From Bacteroidales bacterium Bact_22 (GTDB lineage: Bacteria > Bacteroidota > Bacteroidia > Bacteroidales > F082): a stretch of 32,635 nucleotides of DNA. This document shows, in pieces, positions 22,843 through 32,475 of this stretch. The notes beneath the pieces are model-generated. The model was given only the letters and a program-made list of their open reading frames with translations. It had not been told where the DNA came from and did no database searches. Position numbers and translations under genes: made by a program. The first letter of the stretch is position 1. Every line of letters begins with the position of its first letter. The stretch is from contig LUZN01000026.1 in the NCBI GenBank assembly GCA_001603665.1, positions 1-32,635 of the forward strand, written 5' to 3'.

Positions 22843-24153
22843 TTTCGGAAGCTGTGCGCCGTAACCCTTAACAGCACCGAACAGTTTCAGAGCATCCTCG
22901 AAAGGATAACGGTTGGCGAACATCGACACCTTTGAGTTGATGGTGCCTTGCTTGTTCAAGCCAAGAGCTGCACGGAACTGGTTGTTGGCTGAATTCGGGT
23001 CATAGTTGGCTGTTTCGCTGTATGTAGCGTTGATGAATCCTTTCAGATATGCCTCGTTGAGCTTGCCGTTGAATACCTTCGGGTCCTTGAGGCTGACGCA
23101 GCCGTCAATCTCTGTCAATGGCTCAGCATCCTCAAACTGATCCACGTTGATCATCAAGAACTTACCGCCGCCGGCGAGGGCTGCGTCAGCACGTCTGTTG
23201 CAGAAGAACATGTTGTTTGTGGTTGTTGCAACCTTCTGAGCTTCCTTGTCCTTATAATCAACACGGGCACGGTCGAGACCTGCATAGATGCAGCATCCGA
23301 TGATGCAGTGGTCGACATAGCTGTGAGTGCCGTTGTTGTAACGGAAGCCATAGCCCATGTCGTCGAAGTCTCTCAGACGTGACCATGCGAAGAGCACGGT
23401 GTTGTTGGTGAAGTGCACTGTCATGTACTTCTGGCCGTCACCGCCCCATACGTCGCAAGCAATCATTCTGCAGTTGATGAAGATGCAGTTGTCGATGGTG
23501 AGGTCGCAGTGGAACTGTCCGCCAACGCCGTAGTTAGGAGCGTTAACGAAAGCGCAGTTGCGGATTATCATGGTCTTGCAGTTAGGATTCTGCAGCTGGA
23601 TCTCTCTTGTCTCAGTAGTCAGAACGCTCTGCTGGTCGAGGTTAGGACCGCCGATACCGCCAACGCCGATAGGATTCATCATAGGTGATTCGACACCTTC
23701 AGGTTTGCCTTCGCCACGGACGTTGTAAGAAATACTGTTGCCGCGGTCGAACAGGAGACCGTCGATGACCATCTCGCCACTCGGGTTATTGCAGGTGATG
23801 ATCATGGTTCCATTACCTTTAGCCGTGCCGTTCGACTCTGCCGTAGGCTGAACCAGAGTTCTGTACTTCAAAATGTCGCGCTGGGTGAAGTCGGTGTTGT
23901 AACCGCCGTAAATCTTCACGCACTTGTTGATGTTGATGTTGCCTGCATCAAGCATTCCGAAATAGTTGCCCTGTGCAACGTAGATCGTTGCGCCTTCAGG
24001 AACCATGTCGATGGCTTTCTGTAAGTTCTTGTACGGCTTCTCCTTACTGCCGTCACCACGGTTGCTACCTGTATCTTTCGACACATAATAGGTCTGAGCG
24101 CTGATGGTCATTGCGAAAAGCACTGCCACCGCTAACATTAAAAACTTTTTCAT
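22840..24153 (-). CDS. Secreted right-handed beta-helix protein (DUF1565-like)
   Basis: 437 residues with a signal peptide (MKKFLMLAVAVLFAMTISAQ, cut before T). The segment YYVSKDTGSNRGDGSKEKPY, with LQKAIDMVPEGATIYVAQGNY (about 47-67), is the common entry of DUF1565/pectate-lyase-like proteins. Repeated turns follow (IRNCAFVNAP, IDNCIFINCR, FTNNTVLF, VDHCIIGC), as expected for a parallel beta-helix. No obvious polysaccharide-lyase active site could be assigned. The codons look strongly biased, like those of ppdK and pckA, hinting at high expression. It lies 33 bases downstream of pckA on the same strand with no promoter visible between, so it may be cotranscribed. Location should be periplasm or surface. 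Confidence 0.75.
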   Translation of the reverse strand: MKKFLMLAVAVLFAMTISAQTYYVSKDTGSNRGDGSKEKPYKNLQKAIDMVPEGATIYVAQGNYFGMLDAGNININKCVKIYGGYNTDFTQRDILKYRTLVQPTAESNGTAKGNGTMIITCNNPSGEMVIDGLLFDRGNSISYNVRGEGKPEGVESPMMNPIGVGGIGGPNLDQQSVLTTETREIQLQNPNCKTMIIRNCAFVNAPNYGVGGQFHCDLTIDNCIFINCRMIACDVWGGDGQKYMTVHFTNNTVLFAWSRLRDFDDMGYGFRYNNGTHSYVDHCIIGCCIYAGLDRARVDYKDKEAQKVATTTNNMFFCNRRADAALAGGGKFLMINVDQFEDAEPLTEIDGCVSLKDPKVFNGKLNEAYLKGFINATYSETANYDPNSANNQFRAALGLNKQGTINSKVSMFANRYPFEDALKLFGAVKGYGAQLPK

Positions 24154-24161
24154 ATTACTAG

Positions 24162-24182
24162 TTATTGTTAATTGTTGGTAAT
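24162..24182. repeat. Short heptamer array between pckA and the beta-helix gene
   Basis: Units TTATTGT, TAATTGT, TGGTAAT; weaker than the other arrays but with the same 7-bp period. It occupies most of the 33-base gap. Confidence 0.45.
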
Positions 24183-24186
24183 TCGT

Positions 24187-25818
24187 TTACAGTTGTGGAC
24201 CGGCTTTCACCAATGCCTTACCAGCCTCATTTGTCGTGAACTTAGCGAAGTTCTTGATAAATCTGCCGGAGAGGTCTTCAGCCTTCTTGTTCCAATCCTC
24301 AACATTTGCGTAAGTGTCGCGTGGGTCGAGAATCTTAGGATCAACGCCTGGTAATGCTGTAGGAACCTCGAAGTCGAAATACGGGATCTTCTTGGTTGGA
24401 GCCTTCTCGATTGAGCCGTCGAGGATAGCGTCGATGATACCACGTGTATCCTTGATCGAGATACGCTTGCCGGTGCCGTTCCAGCCAGTGTTTACTAAGT
24501 AAGCCTTGGCGTGGCTCTTCTCCATGCGTTTCACGAGTTCCTCAGCATATTTTGTTGGATGCAGCTCGAGGAATGCCTGTCCGAAGCATGCGCTGAATGT
24601 TGGAGTAGGCTCGGTGATGCCGCGTTCTGTACCAGCGAGTTTTGCAGTGAAACCGCTCAAGAAGTAGTATTTGCACTGGTCTGGAGTCAAAATCGAGACT
24701 GGAGGCAATACTCCGAAAGCATCTGCTGAAAGGAAAATCACGTTCTTTGCTGCAGGACCGGCTGAAATCGGACGCACATTCTTCACGATCTTCTCGATGT
24801 GCTCGATAGGATAGGAGACACGTGTGTTCTCGGTCACGCTTTTGTCTTTGAAATCGATCTTGCCTTTTGCGTCAACAGTAACGTTTTCAAGCAAAGCGTT
24901 GCGCTTGATGGCGTTGTAGATATCCGGCTCGCTCTCCTTGTCGAGGTTGATGACCTTTGCATAGCAACCGCCTTCGAAGTTAAACACGCCCTCGTCGTCC
25001 CAGCCGTGCTCGTCGTCGCCGATAAGCAGACGTTTCGGGTCGGTCGAAAGGGTGGTCTTTCCTGTGCCTGACAGACCGAAGAAGATAGCGGTGTTCTCGC
25101 CCTTCATGTCAGTGTTTGCTGAGCAGTGCATAGCCGCGATGCCTTGCAGCGGCAGGTAGTAGTTCATCATCGAGAACATACCTTTCTTCATCTCGCCGCC
25201 GTACCATGTGTTCAAAATAACCTGCTCGCGTGATGAAACGTTAAATGCTACGCAGGTGTCGCTGTTAAGACCTAACTCTTTGAAATTGTTGACTTTAGCC
25301 TTACTTGCAGTGTAAACTGTGAAGTTCGGCTTGAACTCTTTGAGTTCTTCCTCAGTCGGCTTGATGAACATGTTGAGCACGAAGTGTGCCTGCCAAGCGA
25401 CTTCCATGATGAAACGCACAGCCATGCGGGTGTCTTTGTTAGCGCCGCAGAAAGCGTCGACGACGTAAAGATTCTTGCCCGAAAGTTGTTTCTTTGCCAG
25501 TGTTTTCACCTCTTCCCAAACTTTCTCACTCATCTCGTGGTTATCGTTTGGATAAACCGGAGAGTTCCACCACACAGTGTCCTTCGAGTTCTTGTCCATG
25601 ACGATGTATTTGTCCTTAGGCGAACGGCCGGTGTAAACGCCAGTCATTACGTTGACAGCGCCGAGCTCGGTCAAAACGCCCTTGTCGTAGCCTGTCAGAG
25701 CTGGATTCATCTCGTCCTTGAACAACTGCTCGTATGAAGGATTATAGTAAATTTCCTTGACATCCTTGATGCCGTAAGAGGTCAAAGCCTCTTTCAATTC
25801 GTTGATGTTTTTTGCCAT
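24187..25818 (-). CDS. pckA: Phosphoenolpyruvate carboxykinase (ATP type)
   Basis: Interconverts oxaloacetate + ATP and PEP + CO2 + ADP. In fermenting Bacteroidetes it usually runs towards oxaloacetate, fixing CO2 and making ATP for succinate formation. Motifs: [11 protein letters not shown] (61-71), kinase-1a loop [11 protein letters not shown] (248-258), kinase-2 [14 protein letters not shown] (264-277), [30 protein letters not shown] and [11 protein letters not shown]. Length 543 suits the ATP-dependent class; GTP-type enzymes differ in sequence. A promoter candidate (TTG, 20 nt, GAACTTTG) lies upstream on -. The beta-helix gene follows. ppdK, the other PEP-node enzyme, is nearby on the same strand beyond the acyltransferase. 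Confidence 0.96.
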   Translation of the reverse strand: MAKNINELKEALTSYGIKDVKEIYYNPSYEQLFKDEMNPALTGYDKGVLTELGAVNVMTGVYTGRSPKDKYIVMDKNSKDTVWWNSPVYPNDNHEMSEKVWEEVKTLAKKQLSGKNLYVVDAFCGANKDTRMAVRFIMEVAWQAHFVLNMFIKPTEEELKEFKPNFTVYTASKAKVNNFKELGLNSDTCVAFNVSSREQVILNTWYGGEMKKGMFSMMNYYLPLQGIAAMHCSANTDMKGENTAIFFGLSGTGKTTLSTDPKRLLIGDDEHGWDDEGVFNFEGGCYAKVINLDKESEPDIYNAIKRNALLENVTVDAKGKIDFKDKSVTENTRVSYPIEHIEKIVKNVRPISAGPAAKNVIFLSADAFGVLPPVSILTPDQCKYYFLSGFTAKLAGTERGITEPTPTFSACFGQAFLELHPTKYAEELVKRMEKSHAKAYLVNTGWNGTGKRISIKDTRGIIDAILDGSIEKAPTKKIPYFDFEVPTALPGVDPKILDPRDTYANVEDWNKKAEDLSGRFIKNFAKFTTNEAGKALVKAGPQL

Positions 25819-25855
25819 ATCTTTTTTATTAATGATAAATTCCTAAATAGAAATG

Positions 25856-25863
25856 CAAAGTTC
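25856..25863 (-). promoter_or_regulatory. Promoter -7 element for pckA
   Basis: On -, GAACTTTG (25863 to 25856) differs from TAnnTTTG in the first base. A TTG lies exactly 20 nt upstream (read on -). The leader to the ATG at 25818 would be about 35 nt. Confidence 0.45.
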
Positions 25864-25906
25864 TAAATAAAAATTGAATAAAACAACAATTTTGAAAAAA
25901 AATGTG

Positions 25907-25914
25907 TAATTTTA
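25907..25914 (+). promoter_or_regulatory. Weak promoter -7 element for the acyltransferase
   Basis: TAATTTTA resembles TAnnTTTG except for the last base, and lies 18 bases before the ATG at 25933. No -33 at the usual distance is evident. Confidence 0.35.
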
Positions 25915-25932
25915 CGGCGCAAAAATTTTGAG

Positions 25933-26799
25933 ATGACTTATTTTTTATTCTATTTCATATTATATCCTCTTTCTATTTTACCTCTGGCGCTTCTTTACCT
26001 GATTTGCCTGCCTTTTTACCTGATAATGGCATTTATAATAAGGTATAGAAGAAAAATTATTGATGATAATTTCTCAAAATCTTTTCCTGAATGGAGCAAA
26101 TGTCAGGTATGGAAAGCTCGTCAGCGTTATTATCTTCATTTTGCGCAACTTGCTGCTGAGATGCTTAAGATGTTGACTATGAGTCGCAAAAACGTTTTAA
26201 GACGTTATCATTGCTCAAATCCTGAAGTTGTGAATAAGTATTTCGATCAAGGAAAGAGCGTCGTTTTGATGTCGAGTCATCACAACAATTGGGAATGGAT
26301 GGTGTTGAGTGTCGATATGCAGTTTAAACACCACGGAATAGGAGTGGGGGCGCATAATACGAATAAGGTTTTCGAGAAGCTAATCAACAGAGCCAGAACG
26401 CGTTACGGCGATCAAGTCGTTTTCCACGATAACGTCAGGGAGGTGATGGCATATCACGAGGAGAACCACATTCCGGCTGCTTACATGATTCTTTCAGATC
26501 AGAATCCGAGCAACCCTGAGCGCTGCTATGTCACCGATTTTCTGCATCGTCGCACTGGTTTCATCCGCGGCGCTGAAGGCTTCGCTCGCAAATACGACTT
26601 ACCAGTTTTGTATTACGAAGTAATCAAGGAACGCATCGGAAAATATCGCATCGATGTCCATGAAATCTGCGAACATCCCAACACCCTCCCCGAAGGTGCT
26701 ATCATGCAGAAATACGTGGAATTACTGGAACAAACGATTAAGAACCATCCGTATTATTGGCTGTGGAGTCATAGGAGATGGAAACATAAATTTGATTAA
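25933..26799 (+). CDS. LpxL/HtrB-like lipid acyltransferase
   Basis: Inner-membrane acyltransferase of the lipid A/lysophospholipid family. An N-terminal hydrophobic helix (about 8-36) anchors it. The catalytic HX4E motif is H116..E121 in SSHHNNWEW, the family's central feature; later blocks DQNPSNPE (about 195-202) and the FIRGAEGFARKYDLPV segment also match LpxL-type enzymes. The C-terminus YYWLWSHRRWK is the usual end. Length 288 is normal. It probably adds a secondary acyl chain to lipid A or a similar lipid; the exact acceptor cannot be told. It is transcribed alone between pckA and ppdK, both on the other strand. Confidence 0.88.
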   Translation: MTYFLFYFILYPLSILPLALLYLICLPFYLIMAFIIRYRRKIIDDNFSKSFPEWSKCQVWKARQRYYLHFAQLAAEMLKMLTMSRKNVLRRYHCSNPEVVNKYFDQGKSVVLMSSHHNNWEWMVLSVDMQFKHHGIGVGAHNTNKVFEKLINRARTRYGDQVVFHDNVREVMAYHEENHIPAAYMILSDQNPSNPERCYVTDFLHRRTGFIRGAEGFARKYDLPVLYYEVIKERIGKYRIDVHEICEHPNTLPEGAIMQKYVELLEQTIKNHPYYWLWSHRRWKHKFD

Positions 26800-26806
26800 A
26801 TGAAAT

Positions 26807-26840
26807 AAAAAATGGGATGCCTGTCGACACCCCATTTTTT
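26807..26840. terminator. Bidirectional terminator between acyltransferase and ppdK
   Basis: AAAAAATGGG (26807-26816) pairs with CCCATTTTTT (26831-26840), extended inward by TG/CA after an A/C mismatch. The A-run and T-run at the two ends let it work on both strands, as the genes converge here. Confidence 0.85.
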
Positions 26841-26856
26841 GTTGATAATCATTCGA

Positions 26857-29583
26857 TTACTTTCTTGAAGCTTTAATTGCCGCCTGTGCCGCAGCCAGTC
26901 TTGCAACCGGCACGCGGAATGGTGAGCATGAAACGTAGTTCAAACCGCAGCTGTAGAAGAACTCTACTGATGCCGGGTCACCACCGTGCTCGCCGCAAAC
27001 GCCGCACTTCAGGTTGTTTCTGGTCGAACGTCCGCGTTCAACACCCAACTTCACCAGCTGGCCAACGCCTTCCTGATCCAATGTGTTGAATGGATCGGCC
27101 GGGATGATCTTCTGGTCGATATAAGCGTGAACGATCGAGTTGACGTCGTCGCGTGAGAAACCGAATGTCATCTGAGTCAAGTCGTTGGTACCGAATGAGA
27201 AGAACTGTGCAACTTCAGCGATCTTGTCAGCCACTAATGTTGCGCGTGGAATCTCAATCATTGTGCCGTACATGTACTCAATGTTGACTTTGTATTTCTT
27301 TTCCATCTCAGCCTTGACGCGCTCTGCGATAGCTTTCTGGTTTTCAAGCTCTTTCACGTTGATTGTGAGAGGAACCATGATCTCGAGATGAGGATGTTTC
27401 TTCTCCTTCATCAACTGTGCTGTTGCTTCAAACAAAGCACGGAACTGTGTCTCTGAAATCTCTGGATAAACGATACCGAGACGAACGCCGCGGAGACCCA
27501 TCATAGGGTTGACTTCCTTGAGCTCTTCGATACGTTTCTGGAGCTTCTTGAGAGTGATGCTGTACTCAGGATCTGCAGCAACTGCTTTCTGTTTGTCGAG
27601 TGTATGAGGCACGAACTCGTGTAATGGTGGGTCCATCAAACGGAAGGTGACAGGTTTGCCGTCCAAAACCTTCATTGTGGCCTTCACCGACTCGAGGATG
27701 TATGGCTCGAGTTCTGCCAAAGCGACTTTACGTGCTTCTGTCGTGTCAGCGAGGATCATCTTACGGAGTTTTGCAAGAGGTTTCTCGCTGTTCTTGCCGT
27801 AGAACATGTGCTCGATACGGAACAAGCCGATACCTTCAGCGCCGAAGCTGACAGCACGCTGTGCGTCGTCTGGGTTATCAGCGTTGGTGCGGACACCCAT
27901 CTTGCGATATTTGTCGACGAGCTTCATGAACTCCTGGAAACGCTTGTTTTCTGTAGCGTCGATGGTCTTAACTGAACCGTCGTACACATAACCTTTTGTT
28001 CCGTTAAGTGAGATAACGTCGCCTTCTTTGTATGTCTTTTCACCGATTTTCACAGTGCCTTCTTTCTCGTTGATATGGACAGCCTCGCAACCTACGATGC
28101 AGCATTTACCCCAGCCACGTGCAACCAAAGCTGCGTGTGAGGTCATACCGCCACGCTGTGTGAGGATACCGTCAGCAGCGCGCATACCTTCAACGTCCTC
28201 AGGGTTGGTCTCTTCACGGACGAGGATGTTAGCCTGCTTTGCGTTTCTGTATTCCATAGCTTTCTCGCTGCTCAATGCGATTCTACCGACCGCACCGCCA
28301 GGACCTGCTGGAAGACCGTGAGCCAAAACGCTCTTGTTCTTCTCGTCTTTAGCGTCGAGGATAGGGTGGAGGAGCTCGTCAATCTGGTTGACACCGAGTC
28401 TCATCACTGCCGTGGCCTCGTCGATTCTGCCTTCGTGAAGCATGTCGAGAGCCATGTTGACTGCTGCAACGCCTGTACGTTTACCAACGCGGCACTGCAA
28501 CATGTATAACTTACCATCCTGGATTGTGAACTCGATATCGAGCATGTCTTTGTAGAAGTTCTCCAATGTGTCGCGCACTTCGCATAACTCTTTGTATGTC
28601 TGTGGCATAAGCTCTTCCATTGAAGGCATCTTCTTGTTTTTCTCGTTCTTGGTGGCTTTGTTCAATGGGTTAGGAGTGCGGATACCAGCCACAACGTCCT
28701 CACCTTGAGCGTTAATCAGCCATTCGCCATAGAATTTATTGTCGCCTGTTGCAGGGTCACGTGTGAAAGCAACACCTGTTGCTGAGTTTTCACCCATGTT
28801 ACCGAACACCATGGTCTGCACGTTGACGGCTGTTCCCCAATCCTCAGGAATACCTTCGATTCTTCTGTATGACACAGCTTTCTTACCGTTCCAGCTCTTG
28901 AACACGGCTCTGATACCGCCTTCAAGCTGCATCTCTGCGTCATCCGGGAATTCTGTTCCGAGTTCTTTCTTGATGATCTTCTTGAAATCTTCAGCTAATG
29001 CTTTGAGCTCAGCAGCTGTGATTTCTGTATCCGATTTGTAACCTCTTTTTGCCTTGAAAGCATCGAGTTTATCGTCCAAAATCTTACGGATACCTTTGCC
29101 TTTCACAGGCTCTCTGTCTTCAGCCTTCTCCATGACGACGTCGGCGTACATCATGATCAAACGGCGATATGAGTCGTAAACGAAACGTTCGTTGTTGGTT
29201 TTTGCGATCAAACCAGGGATAGTCTTTGAGCAGAGACCGATGTTCAAAACGGTGTCCATCATACCTGGCATTGACTGGCGCGCGCCAGAACGGCATGACA
29301 CTAAGAGAGGATTCTTGGCGTCGCCGTATTTCATGCCCATGATTTTCTCCATATTCTTGATTCCGGCGTGAACCTCATCCATCAAACCCTTTGGAAGCTG
29401 GCAGTTGTTAGCGTAATACGCTGTGCAGCATTCAGTTGTGATTGTGAGACCTGCTGGAACCGGTAAACCTAACAGACACATCTCTGCCAAGTTTGCACCT
29501 TTACCGCCCAACAAATTCTTCATTGTTGAGTTACCCTCGGCTGTACGGTTGCCGAAAAGATAAACGTACTTGGTTTTTCCCAT
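26857..29583 (-). CDS. ppdK: Pyruvate, phosphate dikinase
   Basis: Interconverts PEP + AMP + PPi and pyruvate + ATP + Pi; in anaerobes it supports PPi-based glycolysis or gluconeogenesis. The N-terminal ATP-grasp domain has GGKGANLAEM (26-35) and SCRSGARQSMPGMMDT (96-111). The phosphohistidine domain has GGMTSHAALVARGWG with His483, and the regulatory Thr is present in this motif. The C-terminal PEP domain has LMDPPLHEF, GLRGVRLG and CGVCGEHGGDPAS. The length, 908, is that of the full three-domain dikinase. A consensus promoter lies about 80 bases upstream on -. Codon use looks highly biased, in keeping with high expression. Confidence 0.97.
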   Translation of the reverse strand: MGKTKYVYLFGNRTAEGNSTMKNLLGGKGANLAEMCLLGLPVPAGLTITTECCTAYYANNCQLPKGLMDEVHAGIKNMEKIMGMKYGDAKNPLLVSCRSGARQSMPGMMDTVLNIGLCSKTIPGLIAKTNNERFVYDSYRRLIMMYADVVMEKAEDREPVKGKGIRKILDDKLDAFKAKRGYKSDTEITAAELKALAEDFKKIIKKELGTEFPDDAEMQLEGGIRAVFKSWNGKKAVSYRRIEGIPEDWGTAVNVQTMVFGNMGENSATGVAFTRDPATGDNKFYGEWLINAQGEDVVAGIRTPNPLNKATKNEKNKKMPSMEELMPQTYKELCEVRDTLENFYKDMLDIEFTIQDGKLYMLQCRVGKRTGVAAVNMALDMLHEGRIDEATAVMRLGVNQIDELLHPILDAKDEKNKSVLAHGLPAGPGGAVGRIALSSEKAMEYRNAKQANILVREETNPEDVEGMRAADGILTQRGGMTSHAALVARGWGKCCIVGCEAVHINEKEGTVKIGEKTYKEGDVISLNGTKGYVYDGSVKTIDATENKRFQEFMKLVDKYRKMGVRTNADNPDDAQRAVSFGAEGIGLFRIEHMFYGKNSEKPLAKLRKMILADTTEARKVALAELEPYILESVKATMKVLDGKPVTFRLMDPPLHEFVPHTLDKQKAVAADPEYSITLKKLQKRIEELKEVNPMMGLRGVRLGIVYPEISETQFRALFEATAQLMKEKKHPHLEIMVPLTINVKELENQKAIAERVKAEMEKKYKVNIEYMYGTMIEIPRATLVADKIAEVAQFFSFGTNDLTQMTFGFSRDDVNSIVHAYIDQKIIPADPFNTLDQEGVGQLVKLGVERGRSTRNNLKCGVCGEHGGDPASVEFFYSCGLNYVSCSPFRVPVARLAAAQAAIKASRK

Positions 29584-29663
29584 TTTTCTAATAATTATTT
29601 GTTGTTCTACTATATGATTTTCAATTTTTTAGCACCTTAAAATGCCCATTTTTTTGAAAAGCG

Positions 29664-29694
29664 CAAAATTACTGTTTTTCTGAAAAATTTCCAA
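29664..29694 (-). promoter_or_regulatory. Promoter for ppdK
   Basis: Read on -, TTG, a 20-nt spacer and TAATTTTG (29671 to 29664) match the consensus. The leader to the ATG at 29583 would be about 80 nt, longer than for most genes here, and without an obvious fold. Confidence 0.65.
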
Positions 29695-29715
29695 GAATTT
29701 TTTAAGAAAAATTTG

Positions 29716-29723
29716 TATCTTTG
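29716..29723 (+). promoter_or_regulatory. Promoter -7 element for the TerB-DnaJ gene
   Basis: TATCTTTG matches TAnnTTTG and ends 14 bases before the start at 29738. It is divergent from the ppdK promoter, about 45 bases away. Confidence 0.6.
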
Positions 29724-29737
29724 TAAAAATTTTAAAA

Positions 29738-30571
29738 ATGATGAAATTTATAGGCGTTTTGGTGGCATTTTTAGTCATCAATATCATAATAAGATTATTT
29801 GATAAGAAAAACCAACGCACTGATAATCAATTAAATGCGAACGGCGGTTGCAGTCCGGGACTGATAGGAGCGGGGATAGGCTTTATCATTGGAGGCGGCC
29901 CGATTGGTGCTATCATCGGATATGCCCTCGGAACGATATTCGGAAAGAGCTATACAAAGGAAGATGTGCAGTTTATGGGTAAAACCCCGCGCCAGCAGGA
30001 CTTTTCAGCGAGTTTGCTGGTGCTTTCAGCTGCTGTGATGAAGGCAGACGGTGTCGTCAAGAAATCGGAGCTCGACTACGTAAAACGTTTCTTCCTTTCT
30101 AATTTCGGACAAGAACAGGCCGAAAAATATATCCTCACTTTACGTGAAATTCTTAAGCAAGATATACAAATCGATGAGGTGAGCCAGCAGATTGGCCGTT
30201 ACATGAATTATTCGTCGAAGTTACAGCTGCTTCATTACCTTTTTGGAATAGCTTCTGCTGACGGACAGGTTCATGAAAACGAGATTGATGTCATCGAGTC
30301 GATATCGCGTTATATGGGTATCTATACCTCTGATTATGAATCAGTTAAGGCGATGTTTGTTAAAAAAGTAGACGATGCATATACCATTCTTGGAATCGAG
30401 CCTTCAGCTACTGATGATGAGGTTAAAAAAGCTTACCGCGAAATGGCCAAAAAGAACCATCCTGATAAGGTTGCCTATCTTGGCGATGATGTGCGCAAAG
30501 CAGCCGAGAAGAAATTCCAGGAGATTAACGACGCATACGATCGTATCAAGAAACAGCGTGGAATGGTGTAA
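29738..30571 (+). CDS. Membrane-anchored TerB plus DnaJ domain protein (DjlA-like)
   Basis: 277 residues. A first helix (about 4-20) is followed by a glycine-zipper hydrophobic stretch ([21 protein letters not shown], about 41-61), so the N-terminus is membrane-embedded. Residues about 87-205 are a TerB-like helical domain ([32 protein letters not shown]), and about 212-272 a J domain with the HPD motif (241-243) that stimulates DnaK ATPase. The order, membrane, TerB, J, is that of DjlA. Either of two adjacent ATG codons (29738, 29741) could start it. The stop directly abuts the porin gene stop on the other strand. The DnaK partner role is from the family; the client is unknown. Confidence 0.88.
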   Translation: MMKFIGVLVAFLVINIIIRLFDKKNQRTDNQLNANGGCSPGLIGAGIGFIIGGGPIGAIIGYALGTIFGKSYTKEDVQFMGKTPRQQDFSASLLVLSAAVMKADGVVKKSELDYVKRFFLSNFGQEQAEKYILTLREILKQDIQIDEVSQQIGRYMNYSSKLQLLHYLFGIASADGQVHENEIDVIESISRYMGIYTSDYESVKAMFVKKVDDAYTILGIEPSATDDEVKKAYREMAKKNHPDKVAYLGDDVRKAAEKKFQEINDAYDRIKKQRGMV

Positions 30572-32455
30572 CTACTTGTAAAGACGCCATCTTACGCCGA
30601 AAATGAACTTCGAATCCCTCATTGGGTAATGAGGCGTGGTGAAATACCTGTTATCCTTGCTTAAACTGTAGATATTAGTGTATCCCACGAAGATATTTGC
30701 CCTCTTGATTTTAAATGTAATATAGAAATCCAAATAAGGATAATTTCCTATTTTAACATCTTTTTGCAGATAAAACGTCCTTAGCGCCGGCATGTAAGCG
30801 TCGGCGTAATACTCTGTGAAATAATTGATTACGATGGCTGGCTGCATCATCGAAACGCCCTTCACCAGATTTACATTCCAACCTAATTTCAACTTTCCGT
30901 AGAACAAGGGGAGATGTATAACATCCTCATTATCAGCCACTTGTATTGATGCGATACCTGCAATGTCGAAATGCTTCAGTTTGATGTCGAACTTGGCAAA
31001 TGCCGATGTGATGTTGAGCGTACCAGTGTATTGAACCGGCTTGGCATTTTCGCCAAAATAGATGTAATGATCAATCGTTGTTTGCTTCAAACCTATTGAT
31101 AACCAACGATTTTCGTATGCACCGTAAAGCCTCATATAAGTCGCTGGACTGAAATCGTTGCTCCATCTGAAATTGTTCGAATAGTATGTTTCCTCGAACC
31201 AATCGGCCGATTTTCTTGAGAGATTTACGTCGAAAACAAGTGCTCCGATGTTTTTCTTATATGTGCCCAAAAACTGTTTCCATTGACCTTCTAACAAGAA
31301 ATCTCCAGCCTGATATCCGCCTACGATAAGCTCGCCTTTACCAGTAATTCTTGTCGATTTCAACAGATTGATTATAATTCCGGCCTTTGCCCTTACATTT
31401 TGATAATCGACCTGTCCGAACTGCTCTCCAGTGACGATTTCCTTATATCCGTTATGGTGAGTGTAGTTATGCTCGGCACCAAAAGTAAGATAGAATGGAA
31501 TATCGTTGTTAAACTTCTTGTAACTCAATGAATTCCAATTGATTGCATTTTTTATTGTATAAAAAGTCAGACTATCGAAAGTCTCATCAGGATTCAAAAC
31601 AGGGTCGTATGCGTCATAAAAACCAGATGACAGGTCTGTATCTTTATAAAGATATCTATTTCTTTGATAATCAAACGAATAGCTGATTCGTCCCAGCATT
31701 CCCATGACGAAATACTGATTAAGTCCGAAGCCAGAGACTTTTATCAGATTGCTGGCTCTCATAAGGTTTACTGGGATAACGGTCTTGTCGGTTTCAATTA
31801 GGTCGACGAAGATAGAATCGTGAGTGATGCCGCCGTTTTCGTAAACCTCGATTCTATTTGTGAAATAGTAGCCATTCAAGCCGTAGCGTTCATTTTCAGT
31901 ATTCCAGCGGAAATTACCGACAAAATAAAGATCTTTCGCAAAGCTACGCTGGTAAACTGACGGCACAAAGTCGATGTTAAAATTCAGTGTCACAAAGAAT
32001 CTAGGTAGGAATTCTCTGCAGAAAACCACATCGAAATGTTGTTCTTTTTTGCTTCCCATCATGTAATGAATATCGGTAAATGGCTGATATACAATAGGAT
32101 AGCGTATTTTATCTTTTGTGATGATGAATTTGTCGTAAGCGGCCAGATTGTTATTAAAACCGATTGAAGTGGGGAAGGAGAACTCCAGATTTTTGTGTGC
32201 GTGTCCCGAGTTGCTCAGTTCCTGATAGTATTCGAAAAGTTGGTTTGTAGGGTCGTAAAACGAAGCTGAAAGGGTAGTGGTATCCCAAACTTTTACATCT
32301 CCAAGTTGTTGATTATCAAGCTTTTCAAAAAAATATTTAACTAAAGTTGAGTCAGCTGGAATAGAATCGGAATCATGTAAAAGGGTAGTGCTAGCCATTA
32401 AAAAATGGCAGTTTATCACACCTATTAATAATAATATGACCCTTAAAAATTTCAC
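30572..32455 (-). CDS. Putative outer-membrane porin (Porin_10-like)
   Basis: 627 residues with a signal-like N-terminus (MKFLRVILLLIGVINC..). The body is a long series of amphipathic strands with aromatic girdles (FFVTLNFNIDFVP, GLNGYYFTNRIEVYENG, ISYSFDYQRNRYLY), ending in FIFGVRWRLYK, as expected for a large outer-membrane barrel. Length and the DSDSIPADS...DTTTLSASFYDPTN start match the Bacteroidetes putative-porin family. The start codon is GTG at 32455; the next Met (residue 20) would remove the signal peptide. The promoter -7 element is only 4 bases upstream, suggesting a leaderless mRNA. The substrate is not known. Confidence 0.8.
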   Translation of the reverse strand: MKFLRVILLLIGVINCHFLMASTTLLHDSDSIPADSTLVKYFFEKLDNQQLGDVKVWDTTTLSASFYDPTNQLFEYYQELSNSGHAHKNLEFSFPTSIGFNNNLAAYDKFIITKDKIRYPIVYQPFTDIHYMMGSKKEQHFDVVFCREFLPRFFVTLNFNIDFVPSVYQRSFAKDLYFVGNFRWNTENERYGLNGYYFTNRIEVYENGGITHDSIFVDLIETDKTVIPVNLMRASNLIKVSGFGLNQYFVMGMLGRISYSFDYQRNRYLYKDTDLSSGFYDAYDPVLNPDETFDSLTFYTIKNAINWNSLSYKKFNNDIPFYLTFGAEHNYTHHNGYKEIVTGEQFGQVDYQNVRAKAGIIINLLKSTRITGKGELIVGGYQAGDFLLEGQWKQFLGTYKKNIGALVFDVNLSRKSADWFEETYYSNNFRWSNDFSPATYMRLYGAYENRWLSIGLKQTTIDHYIYFGENAKPVQYTGTLNITSAFAKFDIKLKHFDIAGIASIQVADNEDVIHLPLFYGKLKLGWNVNLVKGVSMMQPAIVINYFTEYYADAYMPALRTFYLQKDVKIGNYPYLDFYITFKIKRANIFVGYTNIYSLSKDNRYFTTPHYPMRDSKFIFGVRWRLYK

Positions 32456-32459
32456 GATG

Positions 32460-32467
32460 CAAAGATA
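32460..32467 (-). promoter_or_regulatory. Promoter abutting the porin start
   Basis: On -, TATCTTTG (32467 to 32460) is followed by CATC and then the GTG start. The usual -33 region falls inside the heptamer array, with no clear TTG. Confidence 0.6.
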
Positions 32468-32475
32468 TGAAAATA

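Noticed and set aside
22803..22845. Possible CRISPR-like repeat cluster
   Set aside because: Units are 7 bases with no spacers and no cas genes anywhere in the window; it is a tandem array.
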